A stretch of DNA of 64,000 bases, from NCBI RefSeq assembly GCF_035046485.1, contig NC_085137.1, positions 312,739,164 to 312,803,163 on the forward strand. Reading direction: 5' to 3'. Every line of letters starts with the position of its first letter. Position 1 is the first letter of the stretch. The DNA is from Aedes albopictus. Taxonomy: Eukaryota > Arthropoda > Insecta > Diptera > Culicidae. The position numbers and the translations under genes were made by a program. The notes under the pieces are model-generated. The model saw nothing but the letters and a program-made list of their open reading frames with translations, made no database searches and had not been told where the DNA came from. This document shows, piece after piece, positions 31,059-42,299 of this stretch.

Positions 31059-32980
31059 TCACATTTTCTGTACGTTTTTAATACATAAATTGGTAGAAAA
31101 GGCATATCTCAATTTTTGGTAGCTTTTCTTGTTTTGCGTGTACCACCACCCACGTGGTGCACATTTTCCAAAAATAAATCACTTCACTTCACTGCACGAC
31201 CTCCCCCTCAGGAGGCAAAATTTAATAAAACGTTATTTGAGAGCATTTTGGGTAATTCAAATTGATAAAAAAATTTTGACGATAAGTATTCAAAAGTTAT
31301 TCGCCAAAACCTGCGAAAAGTGATCAATTTCACCCGAAGTGAACGAAACTGATTACACTCATTCGAAGAGGGTATTCTGCTTAGAGGGTTCGAAAAGTCG
31401 ATACAAGATAGGATTTTAATTTTTATATCGCGCTGACGCACCACAGATTTCCCTACTTTACGGGGGCAAAAACCATCTTAGCTCTTTCGTCTAATAATGC
31501 ATTTGTCCCTTAAAGACCGCAGCGCACGACCGGCTTCATGTTGTCAGCAGATTGATCAATACTAGAACGCTGATTGGTGCTACTTTACGATGAAGACATA
31601 ATCTGACAATCGTGGCCAAGTGCTTGTCTAATAGACCCAAAGCAAGAAAGGTATCCAAATTAAAACGCGCCGCAAAGTTTATTGGCGTTGCTGAAAAGCG
31701 TGACCAAATTAGCCCCGCCGTTGACGTCGTTAGACGTCCTTCATCACCCCCAGTCATCTGAGTGGCTTTCAAAAAGGGGTGTTGGTTTCAGATTATCTAC
31801 GTCAACCGTGGTAGTAATCAGAACTTATTTTACATGTTTCTGGAGGAAGCACAAAAAGAATCGGTGAGCGTGTGACTCCAAGTGTCGACTCCAAAGAGCT
31901 GTGCGGATTATGAAGTAATCATCAAAATTTATCGACTCACGACTCCACGTCAATCATGCGTCCAATGTGCCACAGTTTGCTGTTTCGATGGATGTCGTGA
32001 TTTTGATTTTTTTTCTCTTAATGATTGCGTGAGAAGGACGCGCGGTCAGGTTGGCGTTGTATATTGTGCCTCTTTGTGGAGATGTTGACGACGATAACAA
32101 TCCGTGTTGGTAAATAAGAATTTTAAAGACGTTTTTTTTTTCGGTCGAAGCTGTTCGCCCACGCCCACTGAACATCGTCTTCTAGAGACTAATGAGTGGC
32201 CTTTCCCAAAGCTGTAAAAACAACACATTTCATCCTGACTGATGCACTGACACCCGTTTGTTAATCTACCTGAGATCTTTTGTTTGAACTGTCTCGACTC
32301 GCCTCGTCAACGATTAACTTGAAACAACATCCATCGAAAGGTGTTAGGCTTGCAGTTTTATTCTACCTCGCTTCAAGCGGACCAACGCAACGGCTGCACG
32401 CTCAGTAAATCCTTTATCAAAACAGTCTGATGTCTCGCACAGGTCAGCACTGTTTCCTAGCTAAACGATGCAAATCATCTAGGAAAACAATCGGCACCAG
32501 AAGCTGAGGAGCTGCTGCTGTTGCTGCTGCTTGGTAGGTGCTAGCGATCAGGTTGTTTGGGGGCAGACGTCGATCCTAAAATAACATCCTGCTGCCGTCG
32601 CCACACTGCCGTCGTCGTTGTCGCCTTCGAGTTCTTTTGTTTCAGCTCACGATTCGGTCAGGTGAGCGATCGGATCACAAGGGTCCTCAACAAAGGCCGC
32701 CTCTGGGGAAGTGAAATGTTTTTCTTTCGTCTGAGCCAGAACAATGGGCACGACGAAGCTGTTTGGAGAAATTGTGGTCATTAATCCTGGATTATGTCCT
32801 GATCGTTTGAGCTAACAGGCAGTGTTGTGATGGAGCGTCCTGGTAGGGGTGAGAACGTCTAAGTCCTTCTTTGGTAAGAAAAGTGGAGATAAGCTGAGCA
32901 AAAGTCACCACTGTGGGACAACAAATGCTAGAAGTTAATGATCCAGCGAGTGTTTTCAGTAACGAAAGCTCCAATGTTCA
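31059..32980. other. Unassigned sequence
   Basis: No coding exon or firm repeat ends. CTG/GCT-rich microsatellite-like DNA at 32508-32532. GATCAATTTCACCCGAAGTG and ACTGATTACACTCATTC at 31321-31365 are the reverse complement of sequence near 24090-24325. Confidence 0.35.
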
Positions 32981-32989
32981 GACACGAGG

Positions 32990-33063
32990 TAGGAGGGGCC
33001 TAACGCACCGAACCAGCCAAGGGCTGAAAGTCTCTTTAATAAAGACAAATCAATCAATCAATC
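32990..33063 (+). mobile_element. Possible retroposon 3' end with (AATC)n tail
   Basis: GGGCTGAAAGTCTCTTTAAT precedes AAAGACA and an AATCAATCAATCAATC run, the layout of a LINE or SINE 3' end. Assigned only from the tail form. Nothing upstream was tied to it. Confidence 0.3.
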
Positions 33064-34190
33064 CTTCGTAGACCGCAAAACGATTGGATGCTTGTGGAAA
33101 AAGTTATTGATTTATTACCGATTAGTGATCCAATGAACGGCTTTTTGTTTTGTTTTATCGGCAGCACTGCTGCTGCCGTTGTTGCATGGGTTGGCGGGAG
33201 GCATCACCACCCCCAGAAACAGAAACAGCCAAGGCAGCAGCTACACTGAACCAACACCCCATCCTTTAAGAATATGACAACTGATACGGTCGCGCCCTTA
33301 ACGAAAATAAGTCAAAAATCGGATGACGAGCATACGCTTCGATTCGATTGGATGATGAGCAAGCGTATGCTTGTCATTCGATGTCAGTACGACAACGACA
33401 TTAAAATCCAGCTGAAGATCTTATTCGTATCGAATGTGTTTCATCTGTCGAGTAAATGAAACAAGATTGAAATAGTAATGAAATTAAATATGGTTTTGAT
33501 TTTATACATAAAAAATTGAAAGGATATACGATCAGAGAAACGAGAGGCGTGTTCACTCAATTGTATTAGTTATTTCTTTTGCGGAATACAAAAATTAATA
33601 AACATTTCATGCACGTGGTGTAAATTATTTGCTTTATAATACATAATACCGAGAATAATGCCAGGTTCCGTCGCTGTACAAATGGCCAAACGCGAGGCCC
33701 AACGATGTCAAGCAAGATAGGATGATCCGTTGTCGTCTTTCCGGGCGGACTCCATTGCCCGTGAGCCGTGATCCAAATCATGATTAGACCGTGCGTCGAA
33801 TTTCCCCTGAAATTATCATAGACTTCGATGTAAATGCGCAATGTTTTGTTAATATTACCTACCTTAGGTATAGCGGCAATTACACGGGAATAATATTAAT
33901 ACACAAAAACGAATTTATTAGTAAAAAACGAACTGCCTCTAATTTTCAAAGTTACGCTAACAATGGCTGCCGGACAAAAGGAAACAAGAGTGCGAATCAA
34001 TACCCGCGCCAGGACCACTCGGAGAGAATCAAACAACAGATCAAGCATAACTTTTCAATCTGACGTAACTAGAGAATGTAAACAAATCCGGGTTAACTGC
34101 TGCATGCATGATTCATAAAGCAAACTGAAGAATCCACATCACTGTTTGATGATGTATTGCTTAATTTGTTTAACTAAGGATATTTTTCGA
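33064..34190. other. Unassigned sequence
   Basis: Contains a small scrap (33068-33110) like the foldback at 22870-22910. A minus-strand frame at 33566-33841 is open for 91 codons and contains an acceptor-like TTTCAG; see findings. No firm gene call. Confidence 0.3.
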
Positions 34191-34576
34191 AACGACGTAT
34201 CTAACTATTTTTATGATTACAACTTTACTGATAGATACACCGTTTTGGTATATGAGAAAACCAAAAGACGTATCTAGCCAAAATCAAAAGTAACAGATAC
34301 ACCAAACTGGCACCATACAAAAGCGACGTATCTGGCATGACGTATCTCCAACCAACCCGGTGTATGTGTATTTTTGTCAAAATTCATTGTGAAAATGATA
34401 TGGAATGAGTAGGTTTTGTTTTTTACCTAGTGCGTGCTATATCCCTGGTGATGTTAAGCACGAAAAAACTTATGAAAAGTCTTTTTATAAAAAACTATTT
34501 TAGTGAAATGGTCGTCAACATTGACCATGAATTTACTCAGATCAGTGAAAAATTTAGATACGTCGATTTGAAAAAT
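34191..34576. mobile_element. MITE, TIR with CGACGTATCTA
   Basis: TATTTTTCGAAACGACGTAT at the left pairs with ATACGTCGATTTGAAAAAT at the right. GACGTATCT recurs inside near 34265, 34323 and 34338. ~386 bp. No ORF. The target duplication is not clear. Confidence 0.5.
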
Positions 34577-34951
34577 TATGCTTGAGATGGTCTCTATTCA
34601 GAAACGCATATGACAACAGAATAATACGCGTTATGGGGCACGAGTGAATCGAGCATCATCCAGTATGCGGATGATCCTCGTTCGGCTGAAACTCATCCGA
34701 TGTTTGAATGACGAAGCATTCTGTAAGCATTGCAATTGTTAGACTGTGACTAACTGACGATCATTCGAAGACGCGGAGATGCGTCATTCGGGTGGAGCCG
34801 TCATACGGAAGAAGGAGTATTCTATTTTAGATGAGTATGAATGATAATTCATTCGTTCCAAGGAGGATGTTTCCGTTCAGTGTAAAGAGCTGCTAATAAA
34901 ACAAAACAAAAAGCCAGGCCCCTGACATGGCCTATATCAATGCATTGGAAT

Positions 34952-35200
34952 CAGAGCGTCCATGATTAACGAAAAATTTAATCTTGATTAATCATTGATG
35001 ATTTAAGTTTCAATTTCTGTGATTAATGATTAAGATTAATGATTAATTTGATTTTTAGGATGCTTAACGATTAAATTATCTTCTATGTATCTGTGATTAG
35101 TGATTATGATTGATTATTAGAAATGGCTAATTGATAAAAAATCATGATTAGTCATGATTAATTAATCACAAAAAAACTGTAAATGATTAATAAAAAAACC
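34952..35200. mobile_element. Truncated hAT-like TTAATCAT MITE
   Basis: Starts CAGAGCGTCCATGATTAA, matching the TIR of the element at 23378-23966, and continues in ATGATTAATGATT permutations to about 35195. No right TIR is found, so it is truncated or decayed. Confidence 0.65.
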
Positions 35201-35810
35201 CGATTTAATCCACCTATGGTGAACAGAACCCTTCTTACACTTATTAAAATTATTGTTATATTATTTGTATTTAACATATTTGTTTTGTGTAATTGACCAA
35301 AAGTTCTAGAAAATATTGTGGATTTGGCATCTAGTGGATTGGTTAATAGCATCATGGACCATGGACTAAACTACCAGAAATGCCAGACACCTTCTAGAAT
35401 ATTGTATGGAATATTTAAAAATTAGCTTACAAATTCTGGAATATTGTATCTTTTGTTAACTGCCAAAAGATCTTGAATCGATTAACAAATCGGTAAGAAA
35501 ATCAGCGAGATACACTTTGTCTAATATCTCTTAGTTAGTCGATTAAATAAGCTCCGAAGTACTTGGTATTCTTGGTTATGGTGTAGAAAGGACAAAAAGG
35601 ATATATCTACTAAGTTAATCAGTTTTGGCATTAGCTAGTTATTTTGGCTGTCCGGTTCTTGCATTTTTCCCACAATATATAAATTCAAAGCTTTCATTTA
35701 ACATATTGTTAGTATACACTTTGTATGCGGTCAGCATTATTTATTGAAAAATAATTTCCCATAGACTGGTCAAAAACTCATGCAAGATAACAAGCGAATA
35801 TAATAATAAA
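35201..35810. other. Unassigned AT-rich sequence
   Basis: Nothing recognised. Phrases such as GAGATACACTTTGTCTAATATC hint at decayed satellite units of the next array. Confidence 0.3.
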
Positions 35811-36525
35811 ACAAGAATTTATTTGAATACTCTTCGTAAAATATCTCAGTAATCAAATGTCGATTCGAAATAAAATTTCAGGGCCTTTTACAAGGATATT
35901 GTAGCTTTCATTTGGTGCTTATAGAACCCAAATCGGTTGACAGACGGCTGAGATATTTATTATGGTACCCTTGGTCAAAAATCTCTCAAAAAGTTAACCT
36001 GTATTACTCCCAAGTACTCTTTGAAAGATATCTCGGTAACCAAATGTCCAATCCTAATGAAATTGTATAGGGTTCTACTAGAATGTTGTAGCTTTCATTT
36101 GGTGCCAGGAGAACCGAAATCGGTTGACAGACGGCTAAGATATTTATTATGATACACTTGGTCAAAAATCTCAAAAGGTTTAGTTGTATAAATCCTAAGT
36201 ACTCTTCGAAAGATATATCTGTAACCAAATGTCCAATCGAAATAAAATTTGTAGGCGATCTACTAGGATGCTGTAGCTTTCATTTGGTGCCAAGAGAACC
36301 CAAATCGACTGACAAACGGCCGAAATATTTATTATGATACAATTGGTAAAAAATCTTAAAAAGTTTAGATGTATGACTCACAAGTACTCTTCGAGAGATA
36401 TCTCGGTAACCAAACGTCCAATCGAAAAAAAATTCAATAGCGTTCTACTAGGATGTAGTAGCTTTCATTTGCTTCCAAGAGAACTCAAATCGGTTGAGAG
36501 ACGGCTGAGAAACGTGCGTGACTTT
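35811..36525 (+). repeat. Tandem satellite, ~185-bp period, about four units
   Basis: AGTACTCTTCGAAAGATATC or a variant occurs at about 35825, 36013, 36198 and 36383; each unit also carries GTAGCTTTCATTTGGTGCC and GGTTGACAGACGGCTGAGA. Spacings are 188, 185 and 185 bp. Later units are closer to one another than to the first. Confidence 0.85.
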
Positions 36526-36536
36526 TTTTTGTAACG

Positions 36537-36568
36537 CACATACACACACACACACACATACACACATA

Positions 36569-36600
<32 letters not shown>

Positions 36601-36602
36601 TA
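36537..36602 (+). repeat. (CA)n/(CACATA)n microsatellite
   Basis: Sixty-odd bases of CA with interspersed TA, linking the 185-bp satellite to the module at 36603. Confidence 0.9.
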
Positions 36603-36730
36603 CAGACATTTGCTCAGTTCGTCGAGCTGAGTTCATTGGTATATGAGACTCGGCCCTCCGGGCCTCGGATCGAAAGTCGGTTTTTCGAGCGATATTTATA
36701 CCCTTCTTATGGGTGTAAGAAGGGTAAAAA
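36603..36730 (+). mobile_element. Dispersed 3' module: CAGTTCGTCGAGCTGAGTT
   Basis: CAGACATTTGCTCAGTTCGT, CGAGCTGAGTTCATTGGTAT and GAGACTCGGCCCTCCGGGCC, ending in GGGTGTAAGAAGGGTAAAA, match 23331-23377 plus 23975-24035 once the hAT MITE is removed. It is therefore the terminal part of one repeat family present twice here. Confidence 0.6.
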
Positions 36731-37139
36731 ATATTAATAAAAATATATTTGGAATTTCGAATATATAGTTTCCTGTTCCCAAGTAGAGCGCTCAAGTAGA
36801 ATTCCTCATTTTTCCGCAAGTATTTTGACAACTGAAGCATAATTTTTCCTTACGGAATAATAGACAGAATAATGGACTATTTTCCGCAAAGAACTTTGCA
36901 ACTTTGAACTGCATGGGAGATATTACCGATGTTACACTTTGCTTGTCGCCTGCGAACTGCTCAAGTAATTTTGTAGTGGAATCATTACATACTTGACCAT
37001 TACTTGTTCTATCTTTTTGTTCAGTACGTTCAAAATGGTACTGCATAAATTAAAACGGGCATAAAAAAGAGGTTATTTGTGCATAACTTAAGTCAGGGCT
37101 TTAATGAGCGAATGTAGTTTGCCAGAACAGATCTTGCGC
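36731..37139. other. Unassigned sequence
   Basis: No recognisable element or exon. Confidence 0.3.
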
Positions 37140-39170
37140 CTGAAAATTTGAGATGGGGCCAAGGGGATTTCCAAGAAGTTCCAAGGGTCTTCAGGTGTGT
37201 TTCATTGGGTTATTTTAGGCGATTTCAGGAGCATTTTAACCATCGCCAGCACCACGCTAATGCTGAATACAAAAAGCGAGAGTTTTTCAACGTGTTGTAC
37301 AAAATACAACAGCGCGATCGCTCGAGGGTTAAGGGCGTTTATGAGCATTTCAGATAGTTTCAGAGGCGTTCAAAGGGGTTTAAGCGTTTATTAAAATTGA
37401 TTAAGATGATTTTAAGGGCGTTTTAATGGGATTACGGAGGTTTCAAGGACGTTTCGAAGCATTTCAGATGACCCTATCAGGGGAGTTTCAGGAACATTTT
37501 GGGGTTTCAGGGGCATTTGAAATGGAAATAAGGGAATTTCAAGGGCGTTTCAATGAGATTATGTAAGTTACAGGGGTATTTTAAGGCATTTCCGGGGCGT
37601 TCCAAGGGTTTTCCTTAATGAGTCACTGAAAATCCTCTGAAATTTTATGAAACACATCTCAAATCCGCCTGAAACCCCCACGGACCCCACGTAGTTCACC
37701 TGAGACCGTCCGAAAGCACCGAAAGCGCCTACGTAACTACGTACTCGTCAAAAATAATCTGAAATTTCCTAAATTGCCCCCGAAATCCCATGAAAACCCC
37801 GTCGGCCTTATGTACACTCCCGTGCAAAAGTTTGGGGTCACCCCCTCAAAAACATGGAAATGTTTTTCGGTCATATCTCAGTCATCTTTCATTTAATCCA
37901 GTCGTTCTCAGACTCTATCGAAAGATAAAGAGTTAGATTTGATTCGTAGGTACTTTTCACAAATTTTCTATGAAATTTTTAGTATAAAAAGTTTACCTAT
38001 GTTTTTCCTAAATCTGTAGGAAAAATTGTTTTCCGTGTAATTCAAAATTGGGTCGACTAAATTTTGAAATTTATGTTGCATTAGAACCCTATTTCTATCC
38101 TCTTTGAGAGCCATTCACTAGATTTTAGCGGAAAAATTCATAACATAATTTAAATTATCGAGTTAGGTTTACAAGTCACCGTGCAAAAGTTTGGGGTCAC
38201 CCCTAAGGATGCTGCATCGTGCAAAAGTTTGAGTTCACCTTTCAAATGAAGTTTGAGTCGGATTTTTGTTCGAATCATCATTTCTTTTTGGTGCAACTTC
38301 AATTCTTCAAACTTTTTGTACTAAAGTTTTCATACGAAATTTGTGGAAAGTACCTACGAATCAAATCTAACTCTTTATCTTTCGATAGAGCCTAAGAACA
38401 AGTGGATTAAATGAAAGATGATTGGGATATGACCGAAAAACATTTCCATGTTTTTGAGGGGGTGACCCCAAACTTTTGCACGGTAGTGTAGCGCACCTGA
38501 GACACTCCGAAACCCTCGATAGCGCCTGCGTAATGCCTTTGAAACCCACCGTAAAACCTCTGAAATATCCTGAAATGCCTCTGAAATCCCCGCCGAACCT
38601 CCTCTGAACCCCGCCGAAAATCCTTTGATATTTCCTGAAATGACCCCGGAAATGCCCCTAAGACCTGCTCCATATATCAATAACCCTAGCGTGATCTCCA
38701 GGTAAATACTCCCCTGAAATTCCTTTGGATCTCCTGAAACGCCTCTAAGACATCCTAAAACGCTCCTGAGACCCCCTGAAAGCCCCTAGAACCCCCTAAA
38801 ATGACCTTTACGTCAAGGTACCACCAGAAACCCCCTGAATCCTTCGAAACACCCATGCGACCCCTTCAAACCCCTTGAGCCCCTGAAAATGCCCCTAAGA
38901 CCTTCCGGTGCGCCCTGGTTCCCCATGGAATGCCCCAGAAACGGCACGGAGACCCGTTTGAACTCCCCTAGATCCTTCTAAGGCCACCTGAAGCACTCAC
39001 GAGACCTTCTAGAATCCCTGAAGCCCCTTGAGGGGACCCTAAACCTCCTTAAATGCTCCTATCTGCTGGTGCCTTTTTGAAACACTCCTGCTATCTCCTG
39101 GTACCCCGCTGAAAACCCTTTTAACCCCCTGCAATCAACCTTTTCTCGTCCCTATAAACGCCCCCTAGCC
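37140..39170. repeat. Degenerate GTTTCAGGGG-type satellite in two opposed blocks
   Basis: From 37140 to ~37620 units read GTTTCAGG(G)GCATTT / GGGCGTTTCAA. From ~37620 to 39170 they read CCTGAAACC / CCCTGAAATGCC, the complementary strand, so the array switches orientation near 37620. The Tc1-like element at 37815-38488 interrupts the second block. Frames inside reflect period, not coding. Confidence 0.7.
37815..38488. mobile_element. Tc1-like MITE, TIR CACTCCCGTGCAAAAGTTTG
   Basis: 674 bp with TA at 37813-37814 and 38489-38490. TIRs run at least 85 bp with few differences (GTGCAAAAGTTTGGGGTCAC). Two further copies of GTGCAAAAGTTTG(G/A)G lie inside at about 38181 and 38218. No transposase ORF. 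Confidence 0.88.
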
Positions 39171-39533
39171 GCCGTTGCCATAGTTACCGTGATTATTATA
39201 TTTTATATACACAATATTGGAGAGCATAAAAAAGATACATACACTGAAATTTCATAGAAATAACCTGCAAAAAACTAGCCTCTACCCATTAACTCCTATC
39301 CCTACCACCACGCGGTACCGGCCGGAAACTATGAGCAACCTTAGGGAAGATCGGGTAACCAACCCCGGTGGGAACTTTGGTCGTAGGCTGGCAGGGAAGG
39401 GGGGGTTTGCTTCGGCAAACCTGAGCGTCTGTTCTCCAGGAGGAGTGGCTCACAACAGCGTCTGATCCCCATGTAAGGGGCGGCTGATCTACGTCCGAGT
39501 GCTAGGGAAGGACTCTAAGCTCAACTGTGCACT

Positions 39534-40760
39534 ATGGTCCTCCGGAAAGTAGGGGGTTGGTGTCAGGCCCTACGAGCCAGCCGTAAAAAAACCATTGTAA
39601 CGGAAAATCAGCAACAGAATAATACGAACCGAGACCAACGGCAACGACCCCAGCGAACAAAAAGGACTTGCGATTGGAAACTCGGTACGTGGAACTGCCG
39701 ATCTCTCAACTTCATTGGGGGCACCCGCATACTCGCCGATCTACTGAAAAACCGCGGGTTCGGCATCGTAGCACTGCAGGAGGTGTGTTGTGGATCCTGT
39801 CCGAACGTTTAGAGGTAATCATACCATCTACCAGAGCTGCGACAACACACGCGAGCTGGAAACAGCTTTCATCGTGATGGGTGATATGCAGAGGCGCATG
39901 ATCGGTTGGTGGCCGATCGACGAAAGAATGTGCAGGTTGAGGATCAAAGGCCGATTCTTCAACTTCAGCATAATAAACGTGCACAGCCCACACTCCGGAA
40001 GTACTGATGATGACAAGGACGCATTTTACGCGCAGCTCGAACGCGAGTACGATCGCTGCCCAAGCCACGACGTCAAGATCATCATAGGAGATTTGAACGC
40101 TCAGGTAGGCCAGGAGGAGGAATTCAGACCAACGATTGGTAAGTTCAGCACCCACCAGCAGACGAACGAAAACGGCCTACGACTCATTGATTTCGCCGCC
40201 TCCAAAAATATGGCCATACGTAGCACCTTTTTCCAACACAGCCTCCCTTATCGTTACACCTGGAGATCACCACAGCAGACGAAATCTCAAATCGACCACG
40301 TTCTGATTGACGGACGGCACTTCTCCGACATTATCGACGTCAGGACCTATCGTGGCGCCAACATCTACTCCGACCACTATCTGGTGATGGTCAAACTGCG
40401 CCCAAAACTCTCCGTCATCAACAATGTACGGTACCGGCGACCGCCACGGTACAACCTAGAGCGACTGAAGCAATCGGATGTCGCCTCAGCATACGCGCAG
40501 AATCTCGAAGCCGCGTTGCCAGACGAGGGCGAGCTCGATGAGGCCCCTCTAGAGGACTGCTGGAGTACAGTAAAAGCAGCCATCAACGACGCAGCCGAGA
40601 GCACCATCGGGTACGTGGAACGGAATCGACAGAATGAATGGTTCGACGAAGAGTGCAGAACGGTTTTGGAGGAGAAGAACGTAGCGAGGGCGGTAATGCT
40701 GCAGCAAAGGACCCGACAGAACGTGGAACGTTACAAACAGAAGCGGAAACAGCAGACCCG
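39534..40760 (+). pseudogene. RTE-clade endonuclease and linker (copy A2)
   Basis: The first frame (39534-39812) carries a basic leader then KLGTWNCRSLNFIGGTRILA and GFGIVALQEVC. One frameshift near 39795 moves to the frame that starts in-register at about 39800. It then shows LETAFIVMGDMQRRMIGWWP, IINVHSPHSGSTDDDKDAFY, IIIGDLNAQVGQEEEF, YTWRSPQQTKSQIDHVLI and IYSDHYLVMVKLRPKL: all APE-endonuclease blocks. The linker ends RYKQKRKQQTR at the LTR. Apart from the frameshift it is remarkably whole. Confidence 0.85.
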
Positions 40761-41174
40761 TGTAACATGCGCAGCGCACATGTTATTCACATTCCTTTCG
40801 ATCATACATTTCCAGCAGACCACACCAGTGGAATCATGCTGAGAAGGTAAATTCAAACCGACATTGTACCTTCAGTTCAATGTCTCGCACTCTTGGCGAC
40901 AAACGAAAAGTGTCGCATTACAAATTTATTGAACCACGCTGTTACCAGCTGTGGGTAAAGTCATGCAGTTTTGAGGGACTCTGTCTCTCCCGCTTTCGCA
41001 TGAACAACGATCGCTGATTGGTGATCGTTGTACATAGCGCTTTTATATATCGGTACTTCAAGTGTCTCCTGATAGGAACCATGGAAGATATTTTTTGAAA
41101 GTAATAAACATTCTCATGTCTGAAGTCAAGACAAACAGTCTATCCGTTGGAAGATCCGAAAAACAAACTTGACA
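40761..41174 (+). mobile_element. Solo LTR (Ty3/gypsy-type, 4-bp TSD)
   Basis: The 414-bp insertion begins TGTAACATGC and ends CTTGACA, i.e. TG...CA, with CCCG duplicated at 40757-40760 and 41175-41178. The uninterrupted sequence exists in copy A1 near 8898-8905. Inside are a TATA-like TTTTATATATC near 41041 and AATAAAC near 41103, as expected of an LTR promoter and poly(A) signal. An inverted repeat ACAACGATC/GATCGTTGT lies at 41007-41034. Strand is inferred from TATA-to-AATAAA order. No internal retroviral region remains. Superfamily is inferred from the TSD length. Confidence 0.8.
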
Positions 41175-41178
41175 CCCG

Positions 41179-42295
41179 CCTCTTTCGGGAGAAAAAGCGT
41201 CGCCTGGAAGAAGCGGAGTGTGAAGAAATGGAACAGCTGTGTCGTTCCCAAGAAATACGGAAGTTCTATCAGAAGCTCAACGCATCCCCCAACGGCTTCG
41301 TGCCACGAGCCGAAATATGCAGGGATAAAGTAGGTGGCCTCTTAACGAATGGACGTGAGGTGCTCGTAAGGTGGAAGTATCACTTCGATCAGCACCTGAA
41401 TCGCGTGGAGAACGTAGGCACGGGAGATCACCGCAACGGAGGAAACGACGACGCCAGTGCAGCTGAGGACAGAAATGAAACAACTCCCACGCTAAGGGAA
41501 GTTAAGCTCAAAACCAACAAAGCAGCTGGTAAGGATGGTATCGCAGCTAAATTCATCATGATGGGCCCAGAAAAGTTGGCCACCTGTCTGCATTGGCTGA
41601 TAGCCAGGATCTGGGGAACCGAACAGCTACCGGAGGAGTGGAAGGAAGGGATAATCTGTCCCATCCACAAGAAAGGCGACCATTTGAAATGTGAGAATTT
41701 CAGGGCGATAACTATTTTGAATGCTGCCTACAAAGTGCTTTCCCAAATCATCTTCCGTCGTCTGCCTCTTAAAACGAATGAGTTCGTGGGAAGTTATCAA
41801 GCCGACTTCATCGACGGCCGGTCGACAACGGACCAGATCTTCACCGTATGGCAAATCCTCCAGAAATGCCGTGAATACCAGGTCCCAACGCATCACCTGT
41901 ACATCGACTTCAAGGCGGCATACGACAGTATCGACCGCGTAGAGCTATGGAGAATCATGGACGAAAACGGCTTTCCTGGGAAGCTGACTAGACTGATTAA
42001 AGCAACGATGGACGGTGTACAAAACTGCGTAAGGGCTTCGGGTGAACTATCCAGTTCGTTCGAATCTCGACGGGGACTACGACAACAGGGGCTCAACAGC
42101 CGTGGACCGATTTTCACAAAATCCGGTCAATTTGTGTGTTTTGCGGACGACATGGACATTATTGCCAGAACATTTGGAACGGTGGCAGAGCTGTACACCC
42201 CCCTGAAACGCGAAGCATCAAAGGTCGGTGAATGCCTCAAAAACAAAGTACATGCTGGTAGGCGGAACGAAATACGACCGGATCCGTCTGGGTAG
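41179..42295 (+). pseudogene. RTE-clade RT (copy A2), palm partly deleted
   Basis: After the LTR the frame resumes at the residues REKKRRLEEAECEEMEQLCR and passes through RT fingers (KTNKAAGKDGIAAKFIMMGP, IICPIHKKGDHLKCENFRA), FIDGRSTTDQIFTVWQILQK, LYIDFKAAYDSID and SRRGLRQ. Compared with copy B1 about 19 residues after RRGLRQ (the SCLLFNIALEG block) are missing in frame. The catalytic CFADDMDIIARTF remains at about 42139. A frameshift near 42230 ends the frame. The ATG at 41147 lies in the LTR and is spurious. Confidence 0.85.
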
Positions 42296-42299
42296 TAAT

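Noticed and set aside
35811..36525. CRISPR-like array
   Set aside because: Units of 185 bp are contiguous satellite repeats with no unique spacers, and the context is eukaryotic.
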